NCBI GenBank assembly: GCA_024336345.1
Contig: JANFOG010000002.1
Coordinates: 2,542,001 to 2,606,000 of the forward strand
Direction: 5' to 3'
Source of the DNA: Mariannaea sp. PMI_226
Taxonomy: Eukaryota > Ascomycota > Sordariomycetes > Hypocreales > Nectriaceae
DNA: 64,000 nucleotides
The translations under genes were made by a program, and so were the position numbers. Shown one piece after another: positions 1-11,377 of the stretch. The notes under the pieces were generated by a model that saw only the letters and a program-made list of their open reading frames with translations, did not search any database and had not been told where the DNA came from. The number at the start of each line of letters is the position of its first letter. Within the stretch, counting starts at the first letter, position 1.

Positions 1-281
1 GGCTGCGGCACGGGCTTCTCACGGGGGAGGCGGGTGCTGGGTTGGGGAAGGGATAGGAGCACGCCGTCTGAGGTCGAGGTGAGAGGGCAGGTTGTCAGAA
101 GCTGGTTGATGAGAGACTGGGCGCCGTCGCGGGCGAGCTCGGCAAGAGATTGCTCGAGGTTCGAGCGGTCGAGGTCCACAGGGTTGGGATCCTCAGCCAT
201 GAGATGGCCCAGATCGAATGTGTAAGGCGTGGGCTTCTCAACTGCCACAGGCAGCTTGGGTTTCGAGCTGGGAATAGACAT
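1..281 (-). CDS. RRS1: Ribosome biogenesis regulatory protein RRS1, N-terminal part
   Basis: The reverse strand reads from an ATG at 281 without interruption to the left edge, giving the first 93 residues. Near the N terminus a VEKPTPYTFDLGHL stretch is followed by an LINQLL motif and, at the cut end, LPREKPVP. This order matches the start of the Rrs1 family. Rrs1 acts with Rpf2 to load the 5S RNP (5S rRNA, uL18, uL5) into the nucleolar pre-60S particle. No intron is needed in the visible part. The protein is truncated by the window edge, so the C-terminal basic region cannot be judged. It shares a 545-bp divergent promoter with RSM23. Confidence 0.9.
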   Translation of the reverse strand, partial: MSIPSSKPKLPVAVEKPTPYTFDLGHLMAEDPNPVDLDRSNLEQSLAELARDGAQSLINQLLTTCPLTSTSDGVLLSLPQPSTRLPREKPVPQ

Positions 282-826
282 TGTGTATGTTGATGCTTGG
301 GTTGTGTTGTAAAGGATGGAGAATGCGCTCGTACTTCTAGACTTCTAGCCTAGTAAAATTGGAGAGTGTGATCCTGTAAAAAGGTGAACAGGAATCTCAA
401 GCTCAAATGTCGAAAGAAGGAAGAAATTAGCCTGGTCTTCTCTGCGCTGGGATCTCTGGCCTAGGTCGTCCTGGAACTTTTTTTCAGCAATCCTCTTTTT
501 TTCTTGCTATCGATAACAGACGGGAGGTTGTTAGCTGCAAAAAGCCCATCGGATCAATGGACGTGTGTTTTTCCGGCGCAGGGCCAACTGGCCAATTACA
601 GCGGGGTTTGGCCTATTCTCCCCCCCAAGCTGCACTGGGGGGTGTGTCGTTAAGCCCCGAGATTTTCGTTCCATTTCGAACTACACAGCTCCAGACGACC
701 TTACGAGAGAAACGTCCACAATCCGGCCCAATTGGAGCCAATGCGACGATAGACGAAGTCACGAACACTTGATCGGATCAATTTACGGGGGGAAAAGTTC
801 TTCCCGACACCTGGAATCCCGCAGTC
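282..826. promoter_or_regulatory. Divergent intergenic region RRS1 / RSM23
   Basis: This stretch separates the start codons of two genes transcribed away from each other, so both promoters must lie in it. It contains a T-rich tract with CTTTTTTT runs around 477-505 and a run of C around 621-627. No TATA box or coding segment could be supported. Short open frames across 557-772 overlap the probable RSM23 leader and have no protein-family character. Confidence 0.6.
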
Positions 827-2283
827 ATGGCATCCGCAAACTCGCTGCGGTGCCTCGTGCGGCCGTCAATCCCCATAGTCCCTCGGTTCCAGTCCATCGT
901 TCTCGCAACCGCCACATTCTCGACCAGCTCCGCCCTCGCTGCCTCCGCACCGCCCGCCATCAAGAGCCGGAGAGACCTCCCGGCGAAGCAGAAGAAGACA
1001 TACAAGAAGAAGGCCAACGTCGTTCCTGTCAGGAAACCCAACCCTGGCGAGCGCAAGGCTTTCCGAAAGCGCATCCAGCTCAGCAACAACAGTGCCCTAC
1101 CTGTCAATGGCCTCGGAGCGCTAGAGGCCAAGAACATGGCTCGAGAGGATAGTGCTGGAAAAGTCTTTGCCATCCCGGACCAGGTCGTGGACCAGCTCCG
1201 TGCCCTAGAGGCCTTCAAGACGACACAGACTTGGAACTTGTTCCGTCGACCTCACGTGCTCCTACGGAAAGAGACGATCGAACTTGTGAAGAAACTTGAA
1301 GCTTCGGCTGAGAAGAAGGAGGCTTTGAAGTGTATCCTTACCGGTAGTAAGTTGTCCGGAAAGAGCATGGCCATGCTCCAGGCCATGTCATATGCTCTTC
1401 TCAACAACTGGGTTGTGTTCCACGTTCCCGAAGGTAGACTATCCCTCTCTTCCAGTCAAATTGATTGATAGTCCGTAACTCTAACCTTTATTTCTCCCTC
1501 AAAGGCCAGGATCTCACCAATGGAAACACCGAGTACTCTCCAATTACCGATACGGAGCCCATGCAGTTCGCCCAACCTGTGTACTGCCTCAAAATGATCC
1601 AGAACATCTACAGGGCCAATCGGGCTGTTCTCGAGAAGCTGCATCTCGAGAAGGACTGGTCTCGCTTCTCCAACTTGAAGCAGGGCGCCACTCTTGCTGA
1701 TCTTGCCCTCAGCGCCAAGGAAGCCGAGTATGCTTGGCCCACGCTCCACGCTCTGTGGACGGAGCTCACCCTTCCCGGCCGTCCACCTGTGCTATTCGCC
1801 CTGGATGGCCTGGCACACATCAACAAGATTAGCGAGTACCGCGATCCCTCCTTCAAGGAGGTACATGCTCACGAGCTTTCCCTCATCCGCATGTTTGTCG
1901 ATGCTCTCTCTGGCAAGACCACCCTTCCTAACGGGGGTGCCATCATTGCCGCTACATCTGAAAATAACTCTCTTCTCCACCCCTCTCAGGAGCTTGTCCT
2001 ATCTCAGCTTGAGGCTGGCCAGGCCGGCAAGTTCATTCCCAGGCCCAACCCTTACGAGCGCAAGTATGACGAGCGAGTATACGATGCCCTCAAGAACAGT
2101 TGGGTTCTGCGCCTCGAGGGTGTCTCCAAAGACGAGGCCAGGGCGTTGATGGAGTACTGGGGTGCCAGCGGACTGGTTCGTAGTATTATCAACTCGCGGA
2201 GCATTTCTGAGAAGTGGACCGTGGGAGGACACGGCAATGTGGGTGAGATGGAACGAGCGACCTTGTTGCAGATGAGGTTGTAA
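827..2283 (+). CDS. RSM23: Mitochondrial small-subunit ribosomal protein mS29 (DAP3 / Rsm23 family)
   Basis: Exons are 827-1433 and 1505-2283, giving 461 residues. The single 71-nt intron starts GTAGAC and ends CAAAG, and it is spliced in phase 1 so that the sequence reads through VPEGQDLTN. The first about 35 residues are basic and hydroxylated with an FSTSS stretch, as expected for a mitochondrial targeting sequence. A P-loop (GSKLSGKS, residues 173-180) and the downstream FALDGLAH strand fit the GTP-binding DAP3/mS29 family, a component of the mitochondrial small ribosomal subunit. The length is close to fungal Rsm23. It faces MCM7 tail to tail across 330 bp. The family assignment is strong; the presequence is inferred. 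Confidence 0.9.
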
Positions 2284-2613
2284 GTGTATTGTAAAACTGT
2301 ACTATAACGGATGTTTGTAGAAACAAAAGATCATGCTAGCTCTCTCTCTACGTGTACTTTACCGGTACTTCATTGGTGCCTACAGGATAAATACCTCACA
2401 GATTATGTAGTGTTATGAACGGTGTGATAGCAATAAAGCTGGTCTGAGCCGCGTAAGAATCTCGACAAAATCACATTGTATCATAACAAATTGCTAACGG
2501 TATCTAAGGTACTGCATTAGGCAATCAATGCCATTTCTACCCTGAAAAGCCCAAACGCCAAACCCAGTTAATGGGATTCATCACCTCACAAGTACATGCG
2601 CGCCAAAACCCCC
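2284..2613. other. Convergent 3' intergenic region RSM23 / MCM7
   Basis: These 330 bp hold the 3' untranslated regions and polyadenylation signals of two convergent genes. The sequence is AT-rich compared with the flanking exons. A GATAAATA element near 2389 and an AATAAA near 2431 are plausible processing signals. No open frame of note was seen. Confidence 0.5.
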
Positions 2614-5279
2614 TTAAAAGTCCATGTCATCCTCTTGATCGTCATTGTCCGCAGTAACGAAGATAAGTCTTGCACCATTGCCAATTGTTTGCCAGATCTG
2701 TGAGCTGTTAGAGGCTGAAAGCAAACTGCACGAGGTGATGATAGTAAACTTACGTCAAGGGCGGTATACTCTTCTAACGCGTTCATCCATTGGTCTTCAG
2801 TGAAGCCCTTAGCAATAACACGCTCCTTAACCTTTCTCAGGCTCAGTTCAACGCCAAGCTCGTCACCCTCAGCGTCATCGGGACGGCAAGCACCACCATC
2901 AGCCAGGGCTTTGACAAGGTTATAGATTCTGCTGCTTGCGTTCAGACCACGTCGGTTATTACCAAAATCATTGTTAAGGCTCTCCTTGCTGGCTTCAACC
3001 AGACGTAAGGCCTCATCAACGTCCTCTGGAGACACCTCGTTACTGAATCGCAGTCGAGCGAGTGCTTGAGCAAGTCGAACAACACCCAATAGCGTACGGG
3101 GGGTTGTGTGTGTGAACTGCTTGCCCTTCTTCTCAGCGCGCTGTTGCTGATCTCGCATACGCACATAAGTCTTGATCATGTACTCCGATACAGACTCGGG
3201 AACAACAGGTCGGTATGTGCGAGCCTGAGCAACATACGAGCGGACCTCGTGGGGACTAAACACGACGTTGTCGGTGCCGAGGTCGGGATGGCGACTGTTC
3301 ATATGCACGAAAGCAACGTGTTTGGCCAGCTGCTCATCAGTCTCACGAGTAGGAGTATCGAGGAGCAAGAACAGGATGTCGAAACGAGACAAGAGGGCAG
3401 CAGGGAGGTTGATATTCTCAACTGGAGAGATGCGCGGGTTGTATCTTCCATAGATGGGGTTGGCTGCGGCGAGAATGGAAGTTCGAGCATTGAGAGTCGT
3501 CGAGATTCCAGCTTTGGAAATGGAAATTGTTTGTTGTTCCATAACTTCGTGGATAGCGGTCCTGTCGTTGTCATCCATTTTGTCGAATTCGTCGATAGCA
3601 CAGATTCCATTGTCAGCAAGGACTAGCGCGCCACCTTCAAGAACCATTTCGTCGGTGACTGGATCTCGCATTACAGCAGCTGTGAGACCGACGCCACTGC
3701 TTCCACGACCGGAGGTATACACGCCACGAGGAGCTACTTTGGAAATGTACTTGAGAAGCTGAGACTTGGCAACACCAGGATCACCCATCAAGCAGATATT
3801 AATGTCACCACGGATTTTCATTCCGTCTCCCATTTCCTTCGTTACACCGCCAATCAGCAGAAGAAGAAGGGCCTTCTTCACATCAAGGTGACCGTAAATT
3901 TCGGGAGCGATCGACTTTGCCAGAAGCTCGTAGACCTGTCCGCTCTGTCGATACCGTTCAATTCGGCGGACCAAAGTTGGATCGACAATCATCTCACTGT
4001 ATGCCTTCTTGTGCTGCAGAATGTGGTGGGCCTCAACGTAGGTATCGGTCAATAGGCCGGCTTTCATAGCCTTGAAGCCAGTATAGGGAGTGGGAAGGAA
4101 GATGCCGGAAATATCCACTACATCACCAGGATTGATCTGTCGAACGAGGGTACCATGGCACAAGACAGTAAGGCTGCGAGGGATCTGGCCGATGGGCACC
4201 TGTTCTGCCATTTCCTGGACTTTGACCTCCTGGAATGGCAGGAACTTAGAAGCTCGCGAAGATGGGTTGAGTTGACCCTTGGACTGGTTCTTCTTGCAGT
4301 CTGCGGATGGGCAGATGGTCAAAGGGCCGTACTGCTTGTCTGTGATGGGTTGGAAGATTTCGCAACCACATCGATCACAAGTGTATGCGCTGACCTGGAC
4401 CACAGGCTTGACATCAGAAACTCGGGTGGCAATTGCTCGGACTGTGATGAGGCGACCTAGGTGCTCGCCGCGCACTTGTCGAACGGCCAAGGCTTTCGTA
4501 GGATGGCCGGTAGTACTTGATCGGGGCTTGAATACAAGAGTGTAGCGGCGGGTGAGCTCAGCTGGGAATTTATCATCAGAGAGAGTAGGATCTCGCTCAG
4601 CAGCCTCCTGTAATTCTCGGTTTCTGGCTTGGCGTCTCGCCATTAGGACATCCAACACATCATCCTTGAAACTGACGTGAGTTAGTAAGGATCCGACATT
4701 AATACATGTTAAGAACCTACTTAATATCTGTGCTGGGCTCAGGCATCACCTCATCCACAGCCCTCGAAATGATGTCGACATAGTGCTTGGTATTGACCTC
4801 GATGGAGTCAACAAGTCTCAGGTTCTCTTCGTCGTTCATTGTTTGCTCCCACTACAGGTTATTAACAACCACCTCAACAAGGAACTTGGGAATCCATGTA
4901 AGTACCTTTGCCAAATCATCAAGATCTATCGTGACTTCGTCAATTGTTCGATCGGCAAGCTGTTGTAGCATATCCTTATATTTGTGTTGAGGCTGTCTCT
5001 GGCGCTCCTTATCCTGGCGGCGACGTTGGCCGGCCTCCTCGTCTTCGTCCATAAAGTCATAGTCGTCGTCAAGATCGTCCTCATTAATGGTGATATTTCC
5101 TAGGGCGGTTGTGATCGTTTGCTCAGGCGATGTCTTGAAGTCTTGCAAGAAAACCTCGAAAGCCTCTGGAGACTGGGTTAGCGCCGAAGATGAAGGATGT
5201 GCGCCGGTAAGCTCCTGCAATAGCACTCACTCTGCTGCTTCTCGTAGCTGACGGGGGCTTTGAACTCGCGCAGCGCCAT
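2614..5279 (-). CDS. MCM7: DNA replication licensing factor MCM7
   Basis: Five exons (5279-5231, 5165-4906, 4851-4721, 4671-2754, 2697-2614) assemble to 813 residues. The product is the Mcm7 subunit of the hexameric Mcm2-7 helicase, loaded on origins in G1 and active at forks in the nucleus. A zinc-finger cysteine set (CDRCG then CPSADC) begins near residue 245. The AAA core has Walker A GDPGVAKS near 443-450, Walker B IDEFDKM and the arginine-finger SRFD. The last exon is short (27 residues, acidic end DDQEDDMDF) and lies behind a 56-nt GTAAGT intron; without splicing the frame would run on with an unrelated tail. The first exon encodes only 16 codons. An MluI-type ACGCGT box lies 252 bp upstream of the ATG. 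Confidence 0.95.
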
Positions 5280-5797
5280 GATTAAAGATCTATTGCGGGG
5301 ACGCAAAACCTGAAGGCGCTATGAGGTGTTGCGAAGTGGAATTGCTGAGCTGTTGAAGATAGAGGGGCGAGGTCGCAAGCAGGGCGAATGCGATGCACAA
5401 ATCGTTCAGCTTCCTTCCACGTTGGGCTGGGGAGAAAGTTGCAGGGGGCAACGGTGAGTTGCGATCCACTCATTAATTCCCACCTTCCGGCGCGAAGGAA
5501 TTCAATTCGCGAGAGCTTGACCGCCGCCCGACGCGTCCATCTCGCGTTTCGCGTACGAGCACCGCCACATCCTGCCGCATGTTTAATTGATTTGGTTTTG
5601 CGCCACACTCTGCTCCTGGCGGCAAGTCCGGGGGCGGCATCCGAGGGTCTGATATTACGGGGATGTCACCGACGGCACGTGTGAGCTACCTCGGCTCCGG
5701 GACGGGGCACAAACCGTCTCCTCGACTTCGTGGAGATCCAAAAAGAGCGACATCGCTCTCTTACTCTCTTCCTCACGGGGCTCCTGACAAAATAATC
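5280..5797. promoter_or_regulatory. Divergent promoter region MCM7 / PEX1
   Basis: This 518-bp region lies between two start codons pointing outward. It is GC-rich and contains ACGCGT at 5531-5536, with nearby CGCGTTTCGCG-like sequence. No coding segment was supported. The shared promoter of a replication gene and a peroxisome gene may be coincidental. Confidence 0.55.
5531..5536. promoter_or_regulatory. Candidate MluI cell-cycle box (ACGCGT) upstream of MCM7
   Basis: The palindrome ACGCGT is the core site of the MBF-type G1/S activator in yeasts, which drives replication genes including MCM genes. It lies 252 bp before the MCM7 ATG. The hexamer also occurs elsewhere in the window, including in exons, so position rather than frequency supports it. 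Confidence 0.4.
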
Positions 5798-8700
5798 ATG
5801 GCTCCCAAGAGGAACCCTTCTTCCGTACAAGCCGAGATTTCTCTCGCGCACCTCCAAAACTGCTTCGTCAACCTACCCACCCAGCTGGTCTCTCTGTTGG
5901 TCAACGTCAACACTGTAAGCTCTCCATTTACGTTCGCAAATTAACACAAATTTGATCGAGACGCTGATGATTCGTCTGACATAGCCTGCGCAAAATGTCA
6001 TCGTCGAGCTCAGCTTCCGAGATACTTCGTCGACTAGCGCAAGTCCCCAACAGCGCTCCGTGTTCGTGGGATGGACGGGTATGCCCAGCAAGAGGAGGAC
6101 AGGCCCGCCGGTTGGTCGCGAAGGAGTTAATGGTATGAGAGTCTCGTCGCGTGATCAAGACATCCCTCTAGTAGAGATTGATGCGACATTGGCGAAATCC
6201 CTTGGACTTTCGGAAGGCCAGAGAGTCATGACTTCGGTACATATTGACCCGCCTCTGGCACACACCATCAATATCGAACCGCTCACTCCCGACGACTGGG
6301 AGATTATCGAACTTCATGCGACCTTCCTCGAATTGAACCTGATGCAGCAGATCAGAGCGCTCCCGAATCCTGCCTACAAAACCAGCGACGGCACCAGTGT
6401 CCCTACTCACCCGCTTACCTTGCACCTCTCTCCAACCTCCACCGCGAACATCAAGATTGTGTCATTAGAGCCTGCGCCTCCCGCCGACGCCCCCTTTGCA
6501 AAACTGTCGCCTGATTCAGAGGTTATCGTTGCTCCCAAGACGAGGCGAAGAGGCTCTCATAGTGGCGGAGATCGTCACAGCGTAGCCAGCACCTCAAAGT
6601 CAAAGCGAAGCGGTGCCAGCACTGTTCGTCGCCGAAGCGCTAGGGAGGAACCGAAGCCAACCATGTTCCTTCGCGGTGTTGATAGAGCAGCATGCACCGA
6701 CTGGTTTGACGATGAATCAGAGACCGCAGACTTCAGTGTTTGGGTTGATCAAGATATACTCTTCTCGAACACCTTTCGCGGTGTTAACTATGTCGTCGTG
6801 GACATTATTAAGCCCGCTGGACTGCAGCAGCCTCAAGCGGAAGACGGCGCGACCCCAGCTGCAACCAACACCTCCGCGAAAATAATCGCACATCTACGAC
6901 CTTGGGCCGACCCTCCAAACAGTCAAACGGTTGCTTTGTCATCCCCTCTCTCCGCAACTTTAGGATTCACAGGATTAGTTGGTGGTGTTGTCAAGCTTCA
7001 AGCCGCCCCCAGTCCCCTGCCGCCAAAGAATATTCAAGGTATCAAAATCTTCCCATTCGCCACTTCCACCAAGTCAGGTGAAGGCTTCAGCTTTGGCAGC
7101 GAAACCAAGGCCAAGAGAGAAGAGTCGGCAAAACGGTTTCGCCAAATCTACGCAGCTGCTAAGGGCTCAAACGGTGTACTGCAGGGGCCTATCACTGATG
7201 GTGCAGTCTTTGGAATGTATGAAGGACTCGAAGCGACTCATGGCTGGGAAGGCGGCGTCATAAAGTTCACATACAGCTCTGAAATCTCGGCCCAAGAGCA
7301 GAGTAAAGACGGTGTTAATTGGACATTAGGAATTGATCCTAAGTTGCCCATTGAATTTCAGTCTCCCGCACCTCGGCCGTCGTGGTTATTGGACGCTGAT
7401 GCGTTGGACCGACAGCCTTCTCATGATTCTGTCCTTGTTGGGATCGACTCACTTCTGGCAAACCTGCAATCAAATCTTGCTCATATGTCCTCTGTCCTAT
7501 TGACTGGCGGGATGGGGTCTGGCAAGACATCTATCGCCAAGTATATGGCACAAAAGCTACGAGATGAAACACTCTTCCATACAATTTATTACCCATGCCG
7601 CAAACTGGTCAATGACGAGACGCGAATCTCTACAATCAAGGAGACGCTGAATCGCTTGTTCATGTCAGCAAGTTGGGGCGCCAGATTGAACGGCCGCGCG
7701 GTGATCGTCCTTGACGACCTCGACAAGCTGTGCCCAGTTGAAACGGAACTCCAGGTCGGAAACGACAATGGTCGAAGCCGGCAGGTCAGCGAAATCATCG
7801 CATCCGTTGTCAAGGAATATTGTTCCAAGGACAGCGGCGTCGTGTTGCTGGCAACGGCAGAAGGCAAGGAATCAGTCAACAATGTGGTCGTCAGCGGACA
7901 CATTGTTCGAGAGATCATGGAACTCAAGGCTCCCGACAAGGAAGCGAGACGTCGTGTTATGGAATCCATTGTAAATAAGAACGCCGTCGCCCCTGAGGAC
8001 GCATACTCACAATCTGGAGATGACAGTCGTCCCCAGACTGCTGACGGGAGTGTTGGAGACGACAGTGGCGCATGGATGGAGGGAGCCAGTCACACGAGTC
8101 GGGAACATCATGCGTCAAAGGCTGGTGGCTTTGTCTTAGATCGAGATCTCGATTTTCTCGATATTGCTGGGTCGACAGATGGATATATGCCTGGGGATCT
8201 GTCAGTCTTTGTTGCCAGGGCTCGCAACGAAGCCATCATGCGTGCGATCGCCGAGTCTCCAAACTCTAAGTCAACTACTATTCACCTCAGCCGAGCGGAC
8301 TTCGACAAGGCTTTGAAGGGCTTCACGCCAGCGTCGCTGAGGAACGTGTCCTTGCAGAGCTCTTCAACGAGCTTCAAGTCCATTGGCGGTCTACAAGAAA
8401 CACGGCAGGTCCTCTTAGAGACCCTCCAATACCCTACCAAATATGCCCCAATCTTCGCGCAATGCCCACTCCGTTTGCGATCAGGCCTACTCCTGTATGG
8501 ATATCCAGGTTGCGGCAAAACGCTTCTCGCTAGTGCCGTGGCGGGAGAGTGTGGCCTCAACTTTATCAGCGTCAAGGGACCCGAGATCCTGAACAAGTAT
8601 ATCGGTGCGTCTGAGAAGAGCGTTCGTGATCTCTTTGATAGAGCTCAAGCAGCCAAGCCTTGCGTTCTCTTCTTCGACGAATTTGATTCTATCGCGCCCA

Positions 8701-9524
8701 AGCGTGGTCACGATTCTACTGGAGTGACGGATCGAGTCGTCAATCAGCTGCTCACGCAGATGGATGGTGCCGAGGGATTGTCTGGCGTCTACGTCCTCGC
8801 TGCCACCTCCCGTCCTGATCTTATTGATCCAGCTTTGCTTCGACCTGGTCGTTTAGACAAATCTTTACTGTGCGATATGCCCAATCTGGAAGACCGAGTC
8901 GATATCATCAAAGCCTTGTTTCAGAAGATCAGGCTCTCTGATGAGTTAGCCGAGTCAGATGAGCCGTTGACCGATATCGCTCGCCGTACTGAAGGGTTTT
9001 CCGGAGCTGATCTCCAGGCCCTAGTATCCAACGCGCAGCTTGAGGCAATCCACGACGTGCTCGATGTCGATAGCCCAACGGCAAGCTCTAAACGTCCCAA
9101 TGGAACGTCTGGGAAGCCTAACACGACCCCGAGCTTTGTTCAGTTCCGCTATGGTCCCAACTCGAAGCCAACTGCCGACGTCACCCCAAAGAGTAAGTCA
9201 GCAGCGCTTATCGAGAACGCCGCCATTCTCTCCAAGCTAGAGGAAATTAAAGTGACTCGCAAGAAATCAAAGCAAGCGCATGGCGTCCCCGGTATCCCCG
9301 CCACAACAATCTCCAGCAACAAGACCCAGAATGGAGAGCAGAGGGAAGTAGTGATTGGGTGGGACCATTTGATCAAAGCACTTGACAACACGAGGGCTAG
9401 CATCAGTACCCAGGAAAAAGCACGGCTAGAGAGAATTTATACAGAGTTTGTAGTAGGAAGAAGTGGACAAATGAAGGATGGCCAGGGTAGTATGGAGATT
9501 GGAGGAAGAAGTAGCTTGATGTAA
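5798..9524 (+). CDS. PEX1: Peroxisome biogenesis AAA ATPase Pex1 (peroxin-1)
   Basis: Exons are 5798-5914 and 5985-9524, separated by a 70-nt GTAAGC...CATAG intron in phase 0, giving 1218 residues, the usual size. The N-terminal part resembles the Pex1 adaptor-like domain. Two AAA modules follow. D1 has GGMGSGKT near residue 547 and a degenerate Walker B (VLDDLDKL). D2 has GYPGCGKT near 878 and FFDEFDS near 937, followed by a second region of homology ending LRPGRLDK. In the family Pex1 forms a hexamer with Pex6, anchored by Pex15/Pex26-type proteins, that extracts the Pex5 receptor from the peroxisomal membrane. The linker regions are long and polar. It converges on the MET22-type gene with only 141 bp between stops. 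Confidence 0.95.
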
Positions 9525-9665
9525 GATATGAACGCTTGATGTATAAGAGATGGGAACAAGTGATTTTTTTTTTACCAGTCCCCATTAGCCGAGTCTGAAC
9601 AACATCATGTAACCAGACTGATGTTTTGAAATTGAAATAATTTATAGAGGATCCCCCTTGGCATA

Positions 9666-10739
9666 TTACGAAGATGTCTCTTGAGATGGAATGTCTTGGA
9701 GGACACCAGGCAATCTTTCCATGACGGCCTCATAAGCACCTTGCCTCGCCGCAATCAGTCCGCGGTTCTGATTCAGATCCCTGCCAGCGCCGAAATCAAT
9801 CGGCCGCCCATCCAGGTCCGTCACCTTGCCTCCCGCTTCTGAGAAGATGAGCTGGGCTCCCGCGTGATCCCAGACGTACATCTTACTGGCGGCACTCGCG
9901 GGGATGCGCAAGTGCAGGTCGCCGCCACCAACGATGAGGGCCGCGTACCGGATGTGCGAGGACCACACCTCGGTGCTGGGAAAGGGTGCGCCCCAGGTAT
10001 CAGCAAGGCGGTGGACGAGCTCGTGTTTAGAAGACTTGCTCTGAAGGCTGTCAATAATGTGCATATCTTGCAAATGCGGTGAAGCCTTGAGCTCTTCGAG
10101 AGGTTTCGCGAGCCCAAATTCGCCGGAAGTAAGGAACCGGATGGACGAGCCCTGCCCCTTGACTGCAGACAGCATAATTCCCAGCCCTTCCCTGTCTACA
10201 CTTGTCTCCTTGACTCTCCCCTCGTCGAGACGGAGGTTGGGACATCCCAGGACTCCTACGATCTCTCGCCCATTCTCGATCAAGGCAAGCGAGACGGCAT
10301 ATTGCTCTCCTCGCAAGAAAGTGGCCGTGCCATCAATTGGATCCATCACCCAGAAACGCCCTGTCGGGCCTCCTTGACCACGTCCGCCGAGGTCGATAAT
10401 GTCCAGCATCTCCTCGACAGACGCGGGACTCGCAAGCAACTCACCACTATCGGGATCGGCCAGCTTCGTCGAGGAGACTAGTTCCCAGACACGATCCCTC
10501 AGCACGGCATCGTTCCGCAAGGCCTCCGAGTCTTCCTCGCCCAGGAAGGCATCATCGGGAAACACGCTGCGAAGGGCGCTGATGAGAAGTGCCTGGGCGG
10601 CGAAGTCGGCGATGGTGACGGGGGATGCATCAGCCTTTGAGATGCCACTGACAGTGGAGAGGACTTTCTTGGTGAGTATTGAAGCTCTCAGTACAGCAAG
10701 TTCGGCAAGTTGCCGCTCGCGGGCGAAGGGCGTCGTCAT
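9666..10739 (-). CDS. MET22: 3'(2'),5'-bisphosphate nucleotidase (Met22/Hal2 type)
   Basis: One exon encodes 357 residues from the ATG at 10739, the same length as yeast Met22. The inositol-monophosphatase fold signature DPIDGT lies at residues 133-138, preceded by the metal ligands in GEEDSE (about 67-72), and a WDHAG motif lies near the C terminus. The enzyme removes the 3' phosphate from PAP and PAPS, linking sulfate assimilation to salt sensitivity through lithium and sodium inhibition of the family. The open frame continues upstream to another ATG at 10898, which would add 53 residues rich in H, L and T. The shorter start is preferred because it gives the family length and the extension has no conserved look. 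Confidence 0.93.
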   Translation of the reverse strand: MTTPFARERQLAELAVLRASILTKKVLSTVSGISKADASPVTIADFAAQALLISALRSVFPDDAFLGEEDSEALRNDAVLRDRVWELVSSTKLADPDSGELLASPASVEEMLDIIDLGGRGQGGPTGRFWVMDPIDGTATFLRGEQYAVSLALIENGREIVGVLGCPNLRLDEGRVKETSVDREGLGIMLSAVKGQGSSIRFLTSGEFGLAKPLEELKASPHLQDMHIIDSLQSKSSKHELVHRLADTWGAPFPSTEVWSSHIRYAALIVGGGDLHLRIPASAASKMYVWDHAGAQLIFSEAGGKVTDLDGRPIDFGAGRDLNQNRGLIAARQGAYEAVMERLPGVLQDIPSQETSS

Positions 10740-11377
10740 TATTGGATATAGGGCCAAGGTTAAGTTATATATTACTGGCCTGAGAAGTAGTTTCTGGAGC
10801 CGGTTGGGTTGTGTGTGGGTGGTGGTGAAGAAAGAGAGATGGTGGTGTTGAAGGCTTTGCGTGAGTTTGTGTGTATCCTGGAAGAAGATGGTCTTCACCT
10901 ATTGCAGCTGTATTACGGCTGTACCTAAGTATTGAATGTGAAGAAAAAGTGCAAGTACCTATGTAATCAATTAATTCGGATTGTATTGCGTGTGGGAGCA
11001 GGTGAGGCGAGCGAGAGAACGACAGCGAAAGAGAAAAGATAAACGAGGCTGTCGTGAGCCCACAATCAGCGAGTCTTGGTCATCCCCACCTCTGTTTGTT
11101 TCCATCCCATCCACACACTAATAGAGCAAAGATGCGGTACGGAGTAATACAGCAAATTGTATTCACTAGCAAGAGTCCTGATTTTGTTTCAGAGAAAAAC
11201 ATAAATATCTGCTTCAGAACTGACGTGTATAGAAATCGGAAAAATTTAGATGATCACTTACGGATCGATCCTATGAGCTGAGACGCGGAGGTGAAGAAGA
11301 GGCTCTAGTCACGCTCAAGGGAAGAAAAAAAAAAAAAAAAAAAAAAAGAAACCTTTCAGCTTTTAATAGGAAACCCT
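10740..11377. other. Intergenic region between MET22-type gene and deaminase-fold gene
   Basis: This stretch holds the MET22-type promoter and the 3' end of the next minus-strand gene. It contains a 23-nt poly(A) run (11325-11347) and a copy of the word TACGGAGTA at 11138-11146. No gene is supported here. Confidence 0.5.
11325..11347. repeat. Poly(A) homopolymer, 23 nt
   Basis: An uninterrupted A run lies just downstream of the deaminase-fold gene stop codon, on the template side of that gene. On its transcript the run reads as poly(U). Confidence 0.9.
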
